From NCBI RefSeq assembly GCF_907165205.1, contig NC_058192.1, positions 1,488,001 to 1,552,000 on the forward strand: a stretch of DNA of 64,000 nucleotides. Direction: 5' to 3'. The stretch comes from Coccinella septempunctata (lineage: Eukaryota; Arthropoda; Insecta; Coleoptera; Coccinellidae). Every line of letters begins with the position of its first letter. Position 1 is the first letter of the stretch. The position numbers were made by a program, and so were the translations under genes. Positions 1-11,190 of this stretch are shown one piece after another. Below the pieces are notes generated by a model. It was not told where the DNA came from. It did no database searches and saw only the letters and a list, made by a program, of their open reading frames with translations.

Positions 1-2277
1 TGAGAATCGCGCTAAAACATCTGGACCAAAACCGATGAAACTTTCACACTCAGAAGAATTCAAGACAGAAATATATTTTATTTGATCTTAATTGGAAACT
101 AGAGAAGGAAATTTATTACTTTGTTATTATTTGAGTGAATGTATGTACCTAGGTTGCAAATTGGTGCAATTTCCGGTCCAATTATAGTCTTAAAAACCAG
201 GCATTCTCATATGTTTGAAATGGATTTGAATATTTCGATCGACATCACAGAGATATTGAAGAGATAAAAGGACAATAAGTGTTGAAACTTAATATGAAAT
301 ATTTTCAAAGATTTGCTAAAAAGTTATAATGGCAAATACAAATGACCAAACTAGATTTTCTTCTCAAATAAAATTCAATTAAGTTTTGATAACGTTAGAT
401 ACATAAAATTCGGAAAAAATTTTCCTCTGTACCACCTATTTTATTCATGATTTCACTTTTTTTAGCTTTAATTTCTCTCATTTATCGATTTCAACCTAGA
501 ATCAACGAATTTTCTTCCTTATACTACTTATACAAGGTGGAATTCAATAGTTGTTTCCAAATTTTCAATTTAAATATCTTTTTTATGAAAATTGAATGCA
601 TTTATGCCTCCAAAGACTTATGAATTGAGTTCTTGAATACTATAGATGAGAACACTGCATAAAGAATTAAAGGAGATATTTTGAGCACAGCCTTCATTGC
701 AAAAAAAAATCAAACTTAATAATGGAAACAAATTTGTATCAATATTCGTGCAATAGCGATAAATTGAGGACCTCTTTATAAAAATTTACAAGTAATTGCT
801 GCTAGTTACCAGTAAACCACTCAATGGATGACAGAATTCTGTGATGTAAAAAAATTGTTTCATAGCAATGAGTACGAAAATTTCTTTTCTTGAATAGGTG
901 GGTACCTGATATTTTTTCGACTTATAGGTTGATTGGGATTTTCTATAAACCCAACACTGGTGACCATAGGTCTATTTCTCGAATTCTAAGGACATCTCTT
1001 ATTTGATCCTTTCTCTATTGTCTCTCAACATTTTAGCGATTTAATTATCCCTTAAGTTTTCATCAAGTTGTTGATGATCATCATCATTGTCGAACCAGGG
1101 TTGAGAAGGCATGAAAGATTTTACCATAAAAAATATTTCCAATTTTGAATACAACTCACCTTTACTCCTAGATCAGCTGATGTTTCTCCCAAACAGCACA
1201 ACTCATAAAAACTACTCTACGTTAACAAGGCACTTACAACGAAGGCACACGAAATCCCTACACTCAATTCAAAGTTTTCTCATAAGTCCATCAGGAACAT
1301 GTCCACAGGCCGTATGGTACCAGCAGGACACTATATCAAGTCTGAATCACGAGAACGATCCACGTATGGCTGCAGATTCCGATGAGTCGTATGGCACTCT
1401 CATATTCGAAATGTTACACCTGACTGAAATTCTGAAAGGATTCTCTGGGTATAATGCGAGGTCTCCCCTACCTGGAAGCCACCACGGAGTTATACCATAA
1501 GCTCCACGTGCTAGCTTTACCTGTTCGCTCCTCCTATTTTCCACCAAGATCCGGCGCCCATTCGCCCGCGCAGATTTCCGGGCGGGTCCTTCGATCCCGG
1601 ATTCCCCGGATTGGCCAGTGATTTGCAGGATCAATTAGGAGATGTCGATTAATTAACTGATTGATCGACCGATTTGGAGCCGGTCCGGCGTCCGGACTAG
1701 GTGTCGTTAAAATACCCATCGAGATGGCTCGATGGGAGACGTCGATCGGTGGGTGGTTTATTGGTTCAATTGTTTTCGTTGGTTGTTTTTTTTCCTCCAG
1801 GATATTTGGATATTTCGAACATCAAAGTCGATCTGGCATCATAGAATAGAAAGCAGATATGATAAATAATAATTAAATAAAAAAAATTTTAAAAAAAAAT
1901 TCACAAATAAAAAAATAAAAATTATAAATGAAAAAAATCGAAAAATCACTAGAATGTTACCTACCTACTGTGAACCATTTATTATTGAGGTTCATGATTC
2001 CGAATTCAATTTTTTTCAAGTGGAAATTTGAGTATGTTTCAGCTTTTCGTCTTATAAGACGATGGATGGAGCATATCTCGTGAGAGAATTTGGTTATTTT
2101 GGATATTTAATGTTTGTTCACATGAAAAACTCTGAAAAAATGGAATGTGATTGTAAAAACATTAAATATTTGACTTTTTCTAATATGTAAATTGTAAATC
2201 AACCCAACTGTTAAAATGCAATATGATGAGACACAAAGAACCACTCGATTATGACTGCTTGTTTCAAACCTCTATTG
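1..2277. other. Intergenic, no gene recognised
   Basis: AT-rich sequence with only short, composition-driven open frames on both strands. The one departure is a GC- and CpG-rich block at about 1,535-1,720, described separately in the findings. No homology to a known protein or repeat family was recognised by eye. Confidence 0.6.
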
Positions 2278-2967
2278 TTATGATAGCATAACAAAACCCT
2301 TGTTACTTAAACTTTGACACACCTGAAGGGCTTCATCATTTCTGAGTTGCTCTAAGGAAACGTGAGCAATGAAAAACTGTTTCATCCAGTGATCAGGTAA
2401 AGTAGAGAAGTCCTCAACTAATTTTCCTAATTCAAACCAACTGCACCACAGCATTGGTTCAAACAGAACAGATCTCTGAAGCATATCTCTAGCTATATTT
2501 GTAGCATCCAATTTTTTCATAATTAAACCATAGAGATACAGCAAATATCAATCCACTTTTTCTCGAACATTATCTTTCAATAACTGTGGACTAGATTCCT
2601 CAGCTCATCATCTTTCTCTGGATCAGGAGGGCAAATGGTATCTGCCATTTCATCCATCTTTTTCTTTTCAATGGACAAATAAGAAGAATAATAATATAAG
2701 AATTTAGATTTGTGTGATTCACATTTCTTGGTAATGTGCGCACCTATCGTATTCTTTGCAATCAAAATAAGACTTCGCTACCGGGTATTCCTCCAGTTCA
2801 ATTTCAGATTCCTCGTATTTAGAAATTTCGCTGTCTTTTGATTTCACATCATTTAAAGCGTAATTTAACTCTGATAACCATTTCATAGTTTGATAAAGGC
2901 CACTTTGAGAGCAGTTATGAATAGCTTTTATGATGTCTATTTTCACAGAACGTAAGTCCATGTCCAT
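2278..2967 (-). pseudogene. Cdc23: Truncated, frameshifted Cdc23 (APC8) copy
   Basis: Three overlapping minus-strand frames join into one colinear match to the N-terminal ~230 residues of CDC23/APC8, a tetratricopeptide scaffold subunit of the anaphase-promoting complex that helps ubiquitinate cell-cycle regulators. Recognisable blocks are AKSYFDCKEYDRCAH (about 2,727-2,775), KFLYYYSSYLSIEKKK (about 2,660-2,705), LYLYGLIMKKLD (about 2,505-2,545) and LPDHWMKQFFIAH (about 2,365-2,405). The reading frame is lost near 2,725 and again near 2,585-2,592, and an in-frame TGA lies at 2,548-2,550. Similarity stops abruptly at 2,278, so most of the TPR region is missing. There are no introns, which points to a retrocopy, although the retained part is the 5' end and no poly-A tract was seen. 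A segmental duplication of a single large exon is the alternative. It is almost certainly non-functional. Confidence 0.85.
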
Positions 2968-3611
2968 TGCTACTTGTTATCCTCGATTCTTTGATCAATA
3001 GAAAAAATAATAAATATGAATGAAGAATTTGTAAAGAATTGCTATCTGATTCTTGTAGGTTAATTTAAACAAAAACACAGAATAACCAAACAGATACAAC
3101 CACAGAACAGATAAAGTACAGAACAGTTCCATAGAGTATTTTCCCCTATCTATGGTAATCTAGACAAGTGTTGCACTTTTTATCTCTTTTTTCGCCAGAT
3201 TATAATACATTACATCCTTCAATGCATCGAACAGTATAAAAACAAGAAGACGTTGATTTAACAAAAAATTAAAGAGAGGGAAAAGTGTGGTAAAAAAGGG
3301 AAAACGCCCATATTGATTATGAGGACGTTAGAACACAATTTAACCAAACATTTTTTGCTCGAAAGTGAAAGGATGGATGGGGACGAAAGGTCTATTCATC
3401 AATATCGATAGTTTCACATATGGTGGTATTTATCTGTACTAAGAATCTAGGTGTATCGCTGAAAAAACAAACAGGGATCCCAGAAAGTGAATCCAATCAA
3501 CAGTTAGGTATGTCTGTAGCACGTTCTATCCAAAAATATATAGGATAGTGAAGAAAAATGAATGAGGATCAGGGATGGACAAAAGTATTGACGATAGACC
3601 ACGTCTATCGA
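2968..3611. other. Intergenic, no gene recognised
   Basis: AT-rich sequence between the Cdc23 pseudogene and a partial repeat element. No reading frame or repeat was recognised. Confidence 0.55.
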
Positions 3612-4153
3612 AATTACCGTCAGAATAACTAGCCAAATCTGTGACACTACAAATCTGTGGATCTTTCAAACAGAGTTGTATTCAGCAAAAGTAGCCAATT
3701 TTTTAAATTTTACGTATACTTTTCTGATTTTTGAACATCAAATTACTCGAAAACGGCGCATTATACGAGAAAATATGAGGAATACTTTTATTTCACAAAA
3801 CGTCCAAATATTCATTAGATTGCATCCAACTTAGTTTCAAGAGTTGGGTTCTTTGAATTTTTGGTATTTTTATGGTAAGAAATGGTCATAATGAGAAGAC
3901 TGGGATAGGTGGATGATATCTTGTATTCGAAAATGATTCATCAAATAAATGAAAAACTATATTCCGAAATCCATTTCATTCGATAAAACCGTTTGGGAGA
4001 TAAACTAAAAATGACATTTTGAATGGTTTTTCAACAGCCTGTATCTTCCAAACTGAGGCGATTCGGAAAAAATGTGAAGGAAAAAAGTGTTTCCTTTAAC
4101 CTCAAGAATCTACTGTTAAAATATTTGTACTAGTCGAAGACTCACCCTGTATA
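3612..4153 (+). mobile_element. Partial copy of the ~700 bp TIR element (family A)
   Basis: Matches the longer copies at 15,445-16,140 (reverse orientation) and about 49,230-49,888 (same orientation). This copy starts inside the element, at the segment reading CAGAATAACTAG, and runs to the terminal CACCCTGTATA. It lacks one terminal inverted repeat. No coding capacity is visible, so it looks like a non-autonomous (MITE-like) element. The Tc1 element starts a few bases after its end. Confidence 0.75.
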
Positions 4154-4159
4154 GATATA

Positions 4160-5275
4160 CACTGCGCAAAAAAATAAACGCACATTCCGAAAATCTCAAT
4201 TTTAATGAAAGTTAACTCTACATTGACTTTATAACTTATTTTTTATGTTCTCTCGGGAAGGTTTTGAACGAAACAAGACACATTAGATGGAAGAAAAATT
4301 CAGGATTTCACCGAATCTTATGTGAAAGAAGAGAAATGAACTATTTTCAAAATACTGAAATGCTGATAAGTGATTTAATACTTGGTATTTCCACCCCTTG
4401 CGTCGATTACAGCTCGGCAACGATGGTTCATACTCAAAATGAGTGATCTTGAAATGTTCTGATCTAATCCTTCCCAGATTTCTCCGAGTTGGATTCCTAA
4501 GTCGTTAAGAGTAGCTGGATGATTTTCTGAACTTCTCAGCCTTCTATTGAGGTTGTCCCAAACCTGCTTAATCGGATTGAGATCTGGACTTCTTGCTGGC
4601 CATTCCATCCGAGAGACTTCAACCTCTTCAAGGTACTCCTGAACGATGCGCGCACGATGGGGTCTGGCATTATCGTCCATAAAAATGAAATTTTCACCAT
4701 TGTATGAGGCAAATGGCACTACATGCTCTTGAAGAATGTTCCTTATATACTTATAAGCATTCATAGCTCCATTATCAACGACCACTAGGTCTGTGCGAGC
4801 AGTCAAAGATGTTCCACCCCATACCATAATCGATCCTCCTCCGAAACCAGTAGTATTCAGGAAATTGCACTGAGCATACACACTTGTATGGGAAACTCCA
4901 AACCTTTCTGCAATTCTTGTGTATGTCCACCCTTCTTCTCGCAAAACTACCGCTTGGGCACATTCCTCTTGGGTCAAATTGCGTGTTTCGCGTTGCATAG
5001 CGATCGAGTGTAGAAAATCAAACGCAAGAAAAACTATTGATCACTAGAATTGATCGAGAACAACTGATTTTAGAATGGAGCCAATACATTCAAAATCTGA
5101 TAATATCATCTTTTTTTATTCCTGCTGGGAAAAAACGTCTGTATTGAAGAAAACCGTTGAAAGTGGATAACATTTGCATGCATATATCTGATAAAAATAA
5201 TTATCATAGAGAACACCTTCAGTTGTAGAATAAATTTGAGATTTCCGTAATGTGCGCTAATTTTTTTGCGCAGTG
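4160..5275 (-). mobile_element. Tc1-like element, internally deleted
   Basis: Terminal inverted repeats begin CACTGCGCAAAAAAATAA on the left; the reverse complement of the right end begins CACTGCGCAAAAAAATTA. Both then continue into closely matching sequence (ATT[CA]CG[GA]AAATCTCAA). TA dinucleotides at 4,158-4,159 and 5,276-5,277 fit the usual Tc1 target duplication. At about 1.1 kb it is shorter than the ~1.6 kb typical of Tc1 elements, because the transposase gene has lost its middle. Confidence 0.9.
4375..4998 (-). CDS. Tc1-family transposase, internally deleted and catalytically dead
   Basis: Open frame of 207 residues. Residues ~8-40 form a helix-turn-helix (EECAQAVVLREEGWTYTRIA, then RFGVSHTSVY) that in intact Tc1 transposases binds the terminal repeats. 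It is followed directly by GGGSIMVWGG, MDDNARPHRA (second catalytic Asp) and WPARSPDLNPIKQVWD. Intact family members are about 340 residues. Here the stretch holding the second DNA-binding motif and the first catalytic Asp is deleted, and the third catalytic residue, normally Glu in NPIEHVWD-like motifs, is Lys. The ORF is nonetheless uninterrupted from ATG to stop. It cannot catalyse transposition. Whether it is expressed or could still bind element ends is unknown. Confidence 0.85.
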   Translation of the reverse strand: MQRETRNLTQEECAQAVVLREEGWTYTRIAERFGVSHTSVYAQCNFLNTTGFGGGSIMVWGGTSLTARTDLVVVDNGAMNAYKYIRNILQEHVVPFASYNGENFIFMDDNARPHRARIVQEYLEEVEVSRMEWPARSPDLNPIKQVWDNLNRRLRSSENHPATLNDLGIQLGEIWEGLDQNISRSLILSMNHRCRAVIDARGGNTKY

Positions 5276-5277
5276 TA

Positions 5278-6237
5278 GTATAGGGTGGAAGTTGCCTAGA
5301 ATGGAATACCTCGAAGAGGAAATCGAGAATCATACCTCAACGTGTTTCTCAATACAGAAGACATCGTGAAGGCCAAACACATTACTAATTTCTTGATCAA
5401 TTATCATTCTTGTATAGCCCTAAGACGCATGTGTGTAAAAAATTGTTGTAATAAGTTCTCTAGATCTATCGATATATCGACGAATTCCCGAAATGTAACA
5501 TCCCTGAAAGCGAGTCCTTCGACAGTTAGGTAGACTAATAACCATCTTCGGTAATCGGGAAAAAAGACGGTTGAGGAAGAGTGTACCTAGTAGGTAAAAC
5601 CAGTCTGAGTAACACATGTCGTCCATGTTCACCCACTGTAACGAGCAAATAACGTAAGTGGCGCAGGCTCGTGCCCATAACGCCCCTTTTGCTCATTACT
5701 CAAATCGTTGATGTGACCCCCGATTGAACGACCAGGGACCTGGGGGCTCATCGAACACGACGTCGTTTTAATCAAAATTGAAGCTGAATAAATTATCGTT
5801 GCGCGATTAATTGAAGCGGAATTGATGGACTGACGAATTGTTTCGAATGGATTGGGACACGATACACGAAAAAAAAAATATTTTCGTGTTTAATCGGAGG
5901 TTTTGGCTAATGAATAATTGAATGGGTCATATTTTTAAACGGTGCTTCACCTTTGTTCGGCAGCAATTTTTATTGTATTTTAGCCCACCCTTTTTGATGG
6001 GATTTCCAAGGATAAAAATAAAAATACCAAGCTCATCGTTTCCTTATAAAATCTCTTGGAAAAGTCTTCTTTCGAAAGAATATTTCGAAGAGGTATTAAA
6101 GATGCAACAAATAACAGTTTTTTTTTTATAAAGGATGTAAGACTAATTACTTGTATCGAAAAATTCGACAAAATAAACTGAGCAGCGAATGAAGTGGAAC
6201 AGTTAAAAAAAAACCAAAGTTTGACTAGCTATATCTA
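5278..6237. other. Intergenic, no gene recognised
   Basis: No supported gene. A less AT-rich stretch lies at about 5,640-5,760. The remaining frames are short and show no family motifs. Confidence 0.5.
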
Positions 6238-6932
6238 TATAAAGGCTAAATCTTTGACTCGTCGAAATATTTCAACAGCAGATTCTAGAGGTCGAAAGAA
6301 ACACTTTTGCCCTCTACTTTTTTCTCCAAATCGACTCGGTTTAAAAGATACAGGCTGTTGAAAAACCATGACAACATGTTATTTTTAGTTCTATCTCACA
6401 AACGGTTTTATCGATTGAAATGAATTTCGGAATGTAGTTTTTCACTCATTTGATGAATCTTTTTCGAACACAAGATATCACCCACGTCTCCCAGTTTTCT
6501 CATTATGATCATTACGTACCATAAAAATACCAAAAATTCAAAGAACTCGACTCTTGAAACTATGTTGAACGCTATCTAATGAAGATTTGAACATTTCGTA
6601 AAAAGTATTCCTCATAATTTCTCGTATAATAGCCGTTTTTGTGTGATTTGATGTTCAAAAATGAAAATATCTGTGAAATTCGAAAAATTGGATTCTTTGA
6701 CCAAATGCAACTCTTTTTCAATAGATATACAGATGTGTGTAGTGTCAGAGATATAGCTAGTTATTCTGAAGGTAATTTGTTTTTCCAGAGGTGGCACAGC
6801 TCATGATGAAAATTTTAAATGGCTATATATTTTTATCAGAGCCGAATCGGAAAAAATGGTATAGGAAAAAGTGTTTCTTTTGACCTGAAGGATCTTCTGT
6901 TAGAATATTTGAAAGATTGACCTTGTTGTCCT
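6238..6932 (-). mobile_element. Decayed copy of the ~700 bp TIR element (family A)
   Basis: Same order of blocks as the copy at 15,445-16,140: a CTTTGACTCGT-type end, TCGGTTTAAAAGATACAGGC, the ATCACCCACGTCT segment, then the right arm ending in the TTCTGTTAGAATATTTG region. The outermost bases of both ends are degraded. It is opposite in orientation to the copy at 3,612-4,153 and non-coding. Confidence 0.75.
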
Positions 6933-8168
6933 TAGACAACTAAAAATATCCGTTTGCTGGCCGAAAATTTAGAAATAGTGAGGGCTTCATGAAGTTTAAG
7001 GAAAACGTTTTACGTTTTTTTACCATCATTTCAACAAATGCGTTCTCAACACTCAATCTATTCTGTATATGCCTTGATATCTATATGATTTTGTGTGCTT
7101 CATTTGAGATTCCTTGGCGGTTTCTTAACTAGGCTGTGGGGTAAGGTGAAATACTTCACTTTTACAATGTACAATTTGCGCGTTCTTATTCAGTGTAACG
7201 GAATATTCATGAATCAAGCAGAAAGCGCCATTTATCAAGGCCTGTAATATATCGTTTTCCCATCTGAATCCGCACATGTGCAGATATTCATTTACCGAAC
7301 ATAAATCAATATTCGAATCTGAACACCTTGTATTTTCCGCTCAATAAACCGATACATACACCGCAAACATCTTGCCCGATAAATTATAACTCCTCGAAAA
7401 CATGCTGGTAAAGATAGCCGATATATCTTTCTAGGACTTTACTATACGTCTAAATTAACAACCAGATTGTCTATTTTGTATGTCGCAAGTTCTTCAGTCG
7501 AGTGTGATTGGTGATCTATCATGAATCCCATCTATGGCAGAGTAGATGAATCTTTGAATCGATTTTTTAAAGGATTATCATCAGTTCAATTTTCCAGAAA
7601 ATTATAAACTTCTCTGAAATGTTCGCGGTTTGATTTCAGAGATACCAACATATCTCCAACATCTTCTGTCCAAAATGTGGAGAACCGCTTATGTTAAATA
7701 TCCTTAATGCTTCCTTCAGTCCGTCTGAAATCACTGCCGATCTACCGACCATAATTTCGGCAACTTTTGCACCGTTATAAAGGGCCGTTGAAAGGCATTT
7801 AAAATGCATGAAACGTGTGATTACATCTCGTGATAAAGCGACTCTTTTGCGTCCAGAGAGTAGAAACGTTCGCCTCTGTCTTTCGACGGGCACGTGAACA
7901 TGCATCTGTTAGATAAGCATCTCTCAGGGTCTATTATCTGCTTCGGTCAGATTTCCGAAAAGGACAACAGGTTGAACAGTTTCCTGGGGAGAATAAATTC
8001 CATTTATTACGAGTTCCGATACGAGGAAGAACGTAGACAGTTCAAGTTCTCTCAGTCTTCGTGAAGTACCTTCTCGGCCAGCTATTGTCACACTGGAGCA
8101 AGTTGGTGATGTGAAGTCTGTCGCCTGACGCGCAAGAAATCCAGTGTGACTCTCCGAATAATCCTTTT
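6933..8168. other. Intergenic, no gene recognised
   Basis: No motif-bearing ORF. An 89-residue minus frame at 7,636-7,905 has no recognisable domain and is not called. Confidence 0.5.
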
Positions 8169-9511
8169 AGCAAAAATCTGTTTGCATATTCGTAATCTAC
8201 GCCTTCGAATTAGTTAACAGTATAAATTTGGTTTTGATCGGAGCGAAAAATTTTTTTTTCGAAAAATCACAAATTTTTCCATACATTTATATGGAAATTT
8301 TGTCAAAAAATCAATTCTCTCCGATCGCCACCAAAATTGAACCACTGACTGATTGGAGGGCGTAGATTACACATATGCTAACAGATTTTTGCTAAGAGAA
8401 TTATTTTTTAAGTTAAGGTCGATGAAAAAGTCGAAATTTTGGTCCTTCGGGGAAAATCATAAAATCTATACTATTCGCGGTAGGTAAATGAAAATTGGAG
8501 CTTTCAGCAAAAATCTGTTTGCATATTCGTAATCTACGCCCTCGAATTAGTCAACAGTAGGAATTTGGTTTTGATCGGGGCAAAACAATTTTTTTCCGAA
8601 AAATCGCAAATTTTTCCATACATATGTATGGAAATTTTGCCAAAAAATCAATTCTCTTCGATCGCCACCAAAATTGAACCACTGGCTGAATAGAGGGCGT
8701 AGATTACACATATGCGAACAGATTTTTGCTAAGAGAATTATTTTTTAAGTTAGGGTCGATGGAAAATTCGAAATTTTGGTCCTTCGGGGAAAATCATAAA
8801 ACCTAAATTGTTGGCGGTAGGTAAATAAAAATTGGATCTTTTAACAGAAATCTGTGTGGATATTCGTGATCTACGCCCTCGAGTTAGTCAATAGTATAAA
8901 TTTGGTTTCGATCGGAGCAAAAAAAATTTTTCCGAAAAAATCGCAAATTTTTCCATACATATGTATGGAAATTTGTCCAAAAAATCAATTTTCTCCGATC
9001 GCTACCAAATTTGATCCACTGAGTGAATCGAGGGGGTAGATTTCAAATATGCGAACAGAATTTTGATTAAAGGATTATTTTTCAAGTTATGGTTGTTGGA
9101 AAATTCGAAATTTTGGACCTTCGCGGAAAAATAAAAAATCCAAATTTTTTCGCGGTAGTTAAATGAAAATTGGGTCTTTTAGCAAAAATCTGTTTACATA
9201 TTCGTCTTGTATGTTCTTGAATTAGTCAACAGTATAAATTTGGTTTTGATTGGAGCGAAAAAATTTTTTTCTGAGAAATCGCAAATTTTTCCAAACATAT
9301 GTATGGAAATTTGTCCAAAAAATCAATTCTCTCCGATCGCCACCAAAATTGAACCACTGGCTGAATCGAGGGCGTAGATTACACATATGCAAACAGATTT
9401 TTGCTAAGAGAATTATTGTTCAAGTTACGGTTGATGGATCATTCGAAATTTTGTACCTTCGCGGAAAAAATCTAAACTGCTCGAGGTAGGCGAATAAAAG
9501 TAGAAACTTTC
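8169..9511. repeat. Four-unit tandem array, ~337 bp period, each unit a long palindrome
   Basis: Units start at about 8,169, 8,506, 8,843 and 9,181, each with a form of AGCAAAAATCTGTTTGCATA. Within a unit the first ~110 bp (AGCAAAAATCTG, GTAATCTACGCCCTC, GATCGGAG) recur as reverse complement in the next ~110 bp (CTCCGATCGCCACC, GAGGGCGTAGATTAC, CAGATTTTTGCT). The two arms meet at a central CCATACATATGTATGG-type core. About 110 bp of unique spacer completes each unit. The units differ by scattered substitutions, so the array is not recent in all parts. Short ORFs across it are by-products of the repeat. Confidence 0.9.
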
Positions 9512-11190
9512 CATTCGTGAAGGATCAATCTATAAGCAAAAAAATCAGCATTCGACCAGTGCAGTACAGTTTGATCAAATTTTTCGGATGTTTGCACAAA
9601 ACATGATTAATTTCCCAAAAATACCTATCTCGGGGACATTGTAAAAGAAAACCCAGGTTGTCCTCCCAATGGTCTCTTCTGGGAACTGGGTATTTGGCAA
9701 ACGACTCCTATAAATCGAAATAAAACCTGAAAATGAAAAGCAATGAATTTAATCTTCCAAAAAAAGGCCTTGTCTTGATCGTTATCTTTTTATAATAATT
9801 TTCTGAATACTGGCAATTTTCCGAACTAGTGGAACCTGGAAACAAGAAAGAATTCTTCTTAGCATTAGTCTACTGAGTGTTTCTTTCCCAATTTTAGAGG
9901 GTTGATTTAGAGTCCAACCCAATAAGGCTCAAAAACTGATAAAGTTCTTATTCCTAGGAATAAGTCAGCATAAAACACTGCTGAAAACTTTCTGTTTGTG
10001 ATATCTGGAAAGCTTTCATGACCAATTCGCGTTTTCCTGCTGTTACCCTCCGAACGGTGGAATGTCCAGGTGTAAGTAGTCCACCGTCCACCTAAAAAAT
10101 CCACGTCGGCCAACACTGAAGCGCTGATTCACATTCAAAACTCCAGGAAATAATTAACATTCAGATGATGAGCCCGGATAAGCGGGAAATCTAGCCCGCT
10201 CTAAACAGCTCTAGCGGTCAAAGGCACTCATGCGGGGTTCGTGCAGGGGTTGTTGTTGCTTCTACCCCTCCCGGCACCTCATAGGCACGCGACCATCTGT
10301 CGCCTCTTCGCTGTATCATCATTTCGTCGGACTCGAATGAATCAGGTATCCATGGGACCGACCGGTCGCGGACGCTCGGTGAAAGTAAAGAATTCGTGGG
10401 AAAAAAAAGTTTCAGATTGAAATCGATCGCCGGAAAGATGGTTATTTTATCTGGGCCGTTTAGACATTTCGGAATTATGGTGTTTCGACGCAGATTTCGG
10501 CCGGTGAAAGCTTCCCGATTATGGGGTTTTTCGATCTGGGTTTGGAGGTTTCTCACACACGAGAAGATGGTCTCGGAAGTGGGATGTCTCGGAAATTATG
10601 ATCTCCTGTGGGAACTCTTTCGATCCCCCTATCTTTTTGGAAAATATAATCTTTGAATAAAGAGTATAACAATTTTTAACATCAATCAACAAGTATAGCA
10701 GAAGTTAGCGTAACAGGGTGCCATAGAATTTAGCGTATAATGAAAGAGCTTAGGAAAAATTCCCATTAAGCATTCTATTGTTATTTCTCACTTTGGGAGT
10801 GTACTATGAAGCATACCGTATCTTAAAACAAAATCTGATACAGACAGGTGATCTCTGTAACCTTCCCTGAGGCCATGTCTTCAAATGAGCACCCGGGTAG
10901 TGAATAATAGAAGGGTGCAGTCAAAATGCTGGGTATCAGTACTATAAGGAAGAATATGATTAATCTCCCTTCTGCCTTATTTCATCTAGTTAAATTTGAA
11001 TTATCTCACAAATATAAGTATTTGTAGATTTGTTTTTCTGCCTTATCAGTCGGTATTGGTAAGAAAAGCTGCACAGAAATTATGCTTATTTTATGGAGGC
11101 TTGATATGAAAATCCACTTCATCATAATTCTCGTTTACTATCGCCACATCTTTCGACAAATCTTTTGGGAGTTTCTGTGAGACTATTATA
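9512..11190. other. Intergenic with a GC-rich island at about 10,150-10,620
   Basis: No supported gene. The block at about 10,150-10,620 is clearly richer in GC and CpG than its surroundings and holds overlapping open frames on both strands without recognisable protein motifs. It could be an exon, a regulatory element or a decayed foreign insertion. Confidence 0.5.

Noticed and set aside
8854..9489. Two plus-strand ORFs of 61 and 79 residues
   Set aside because: They lie wholly inside the 337 bp palindromic tandem array and repeat each other's sequence with its period.
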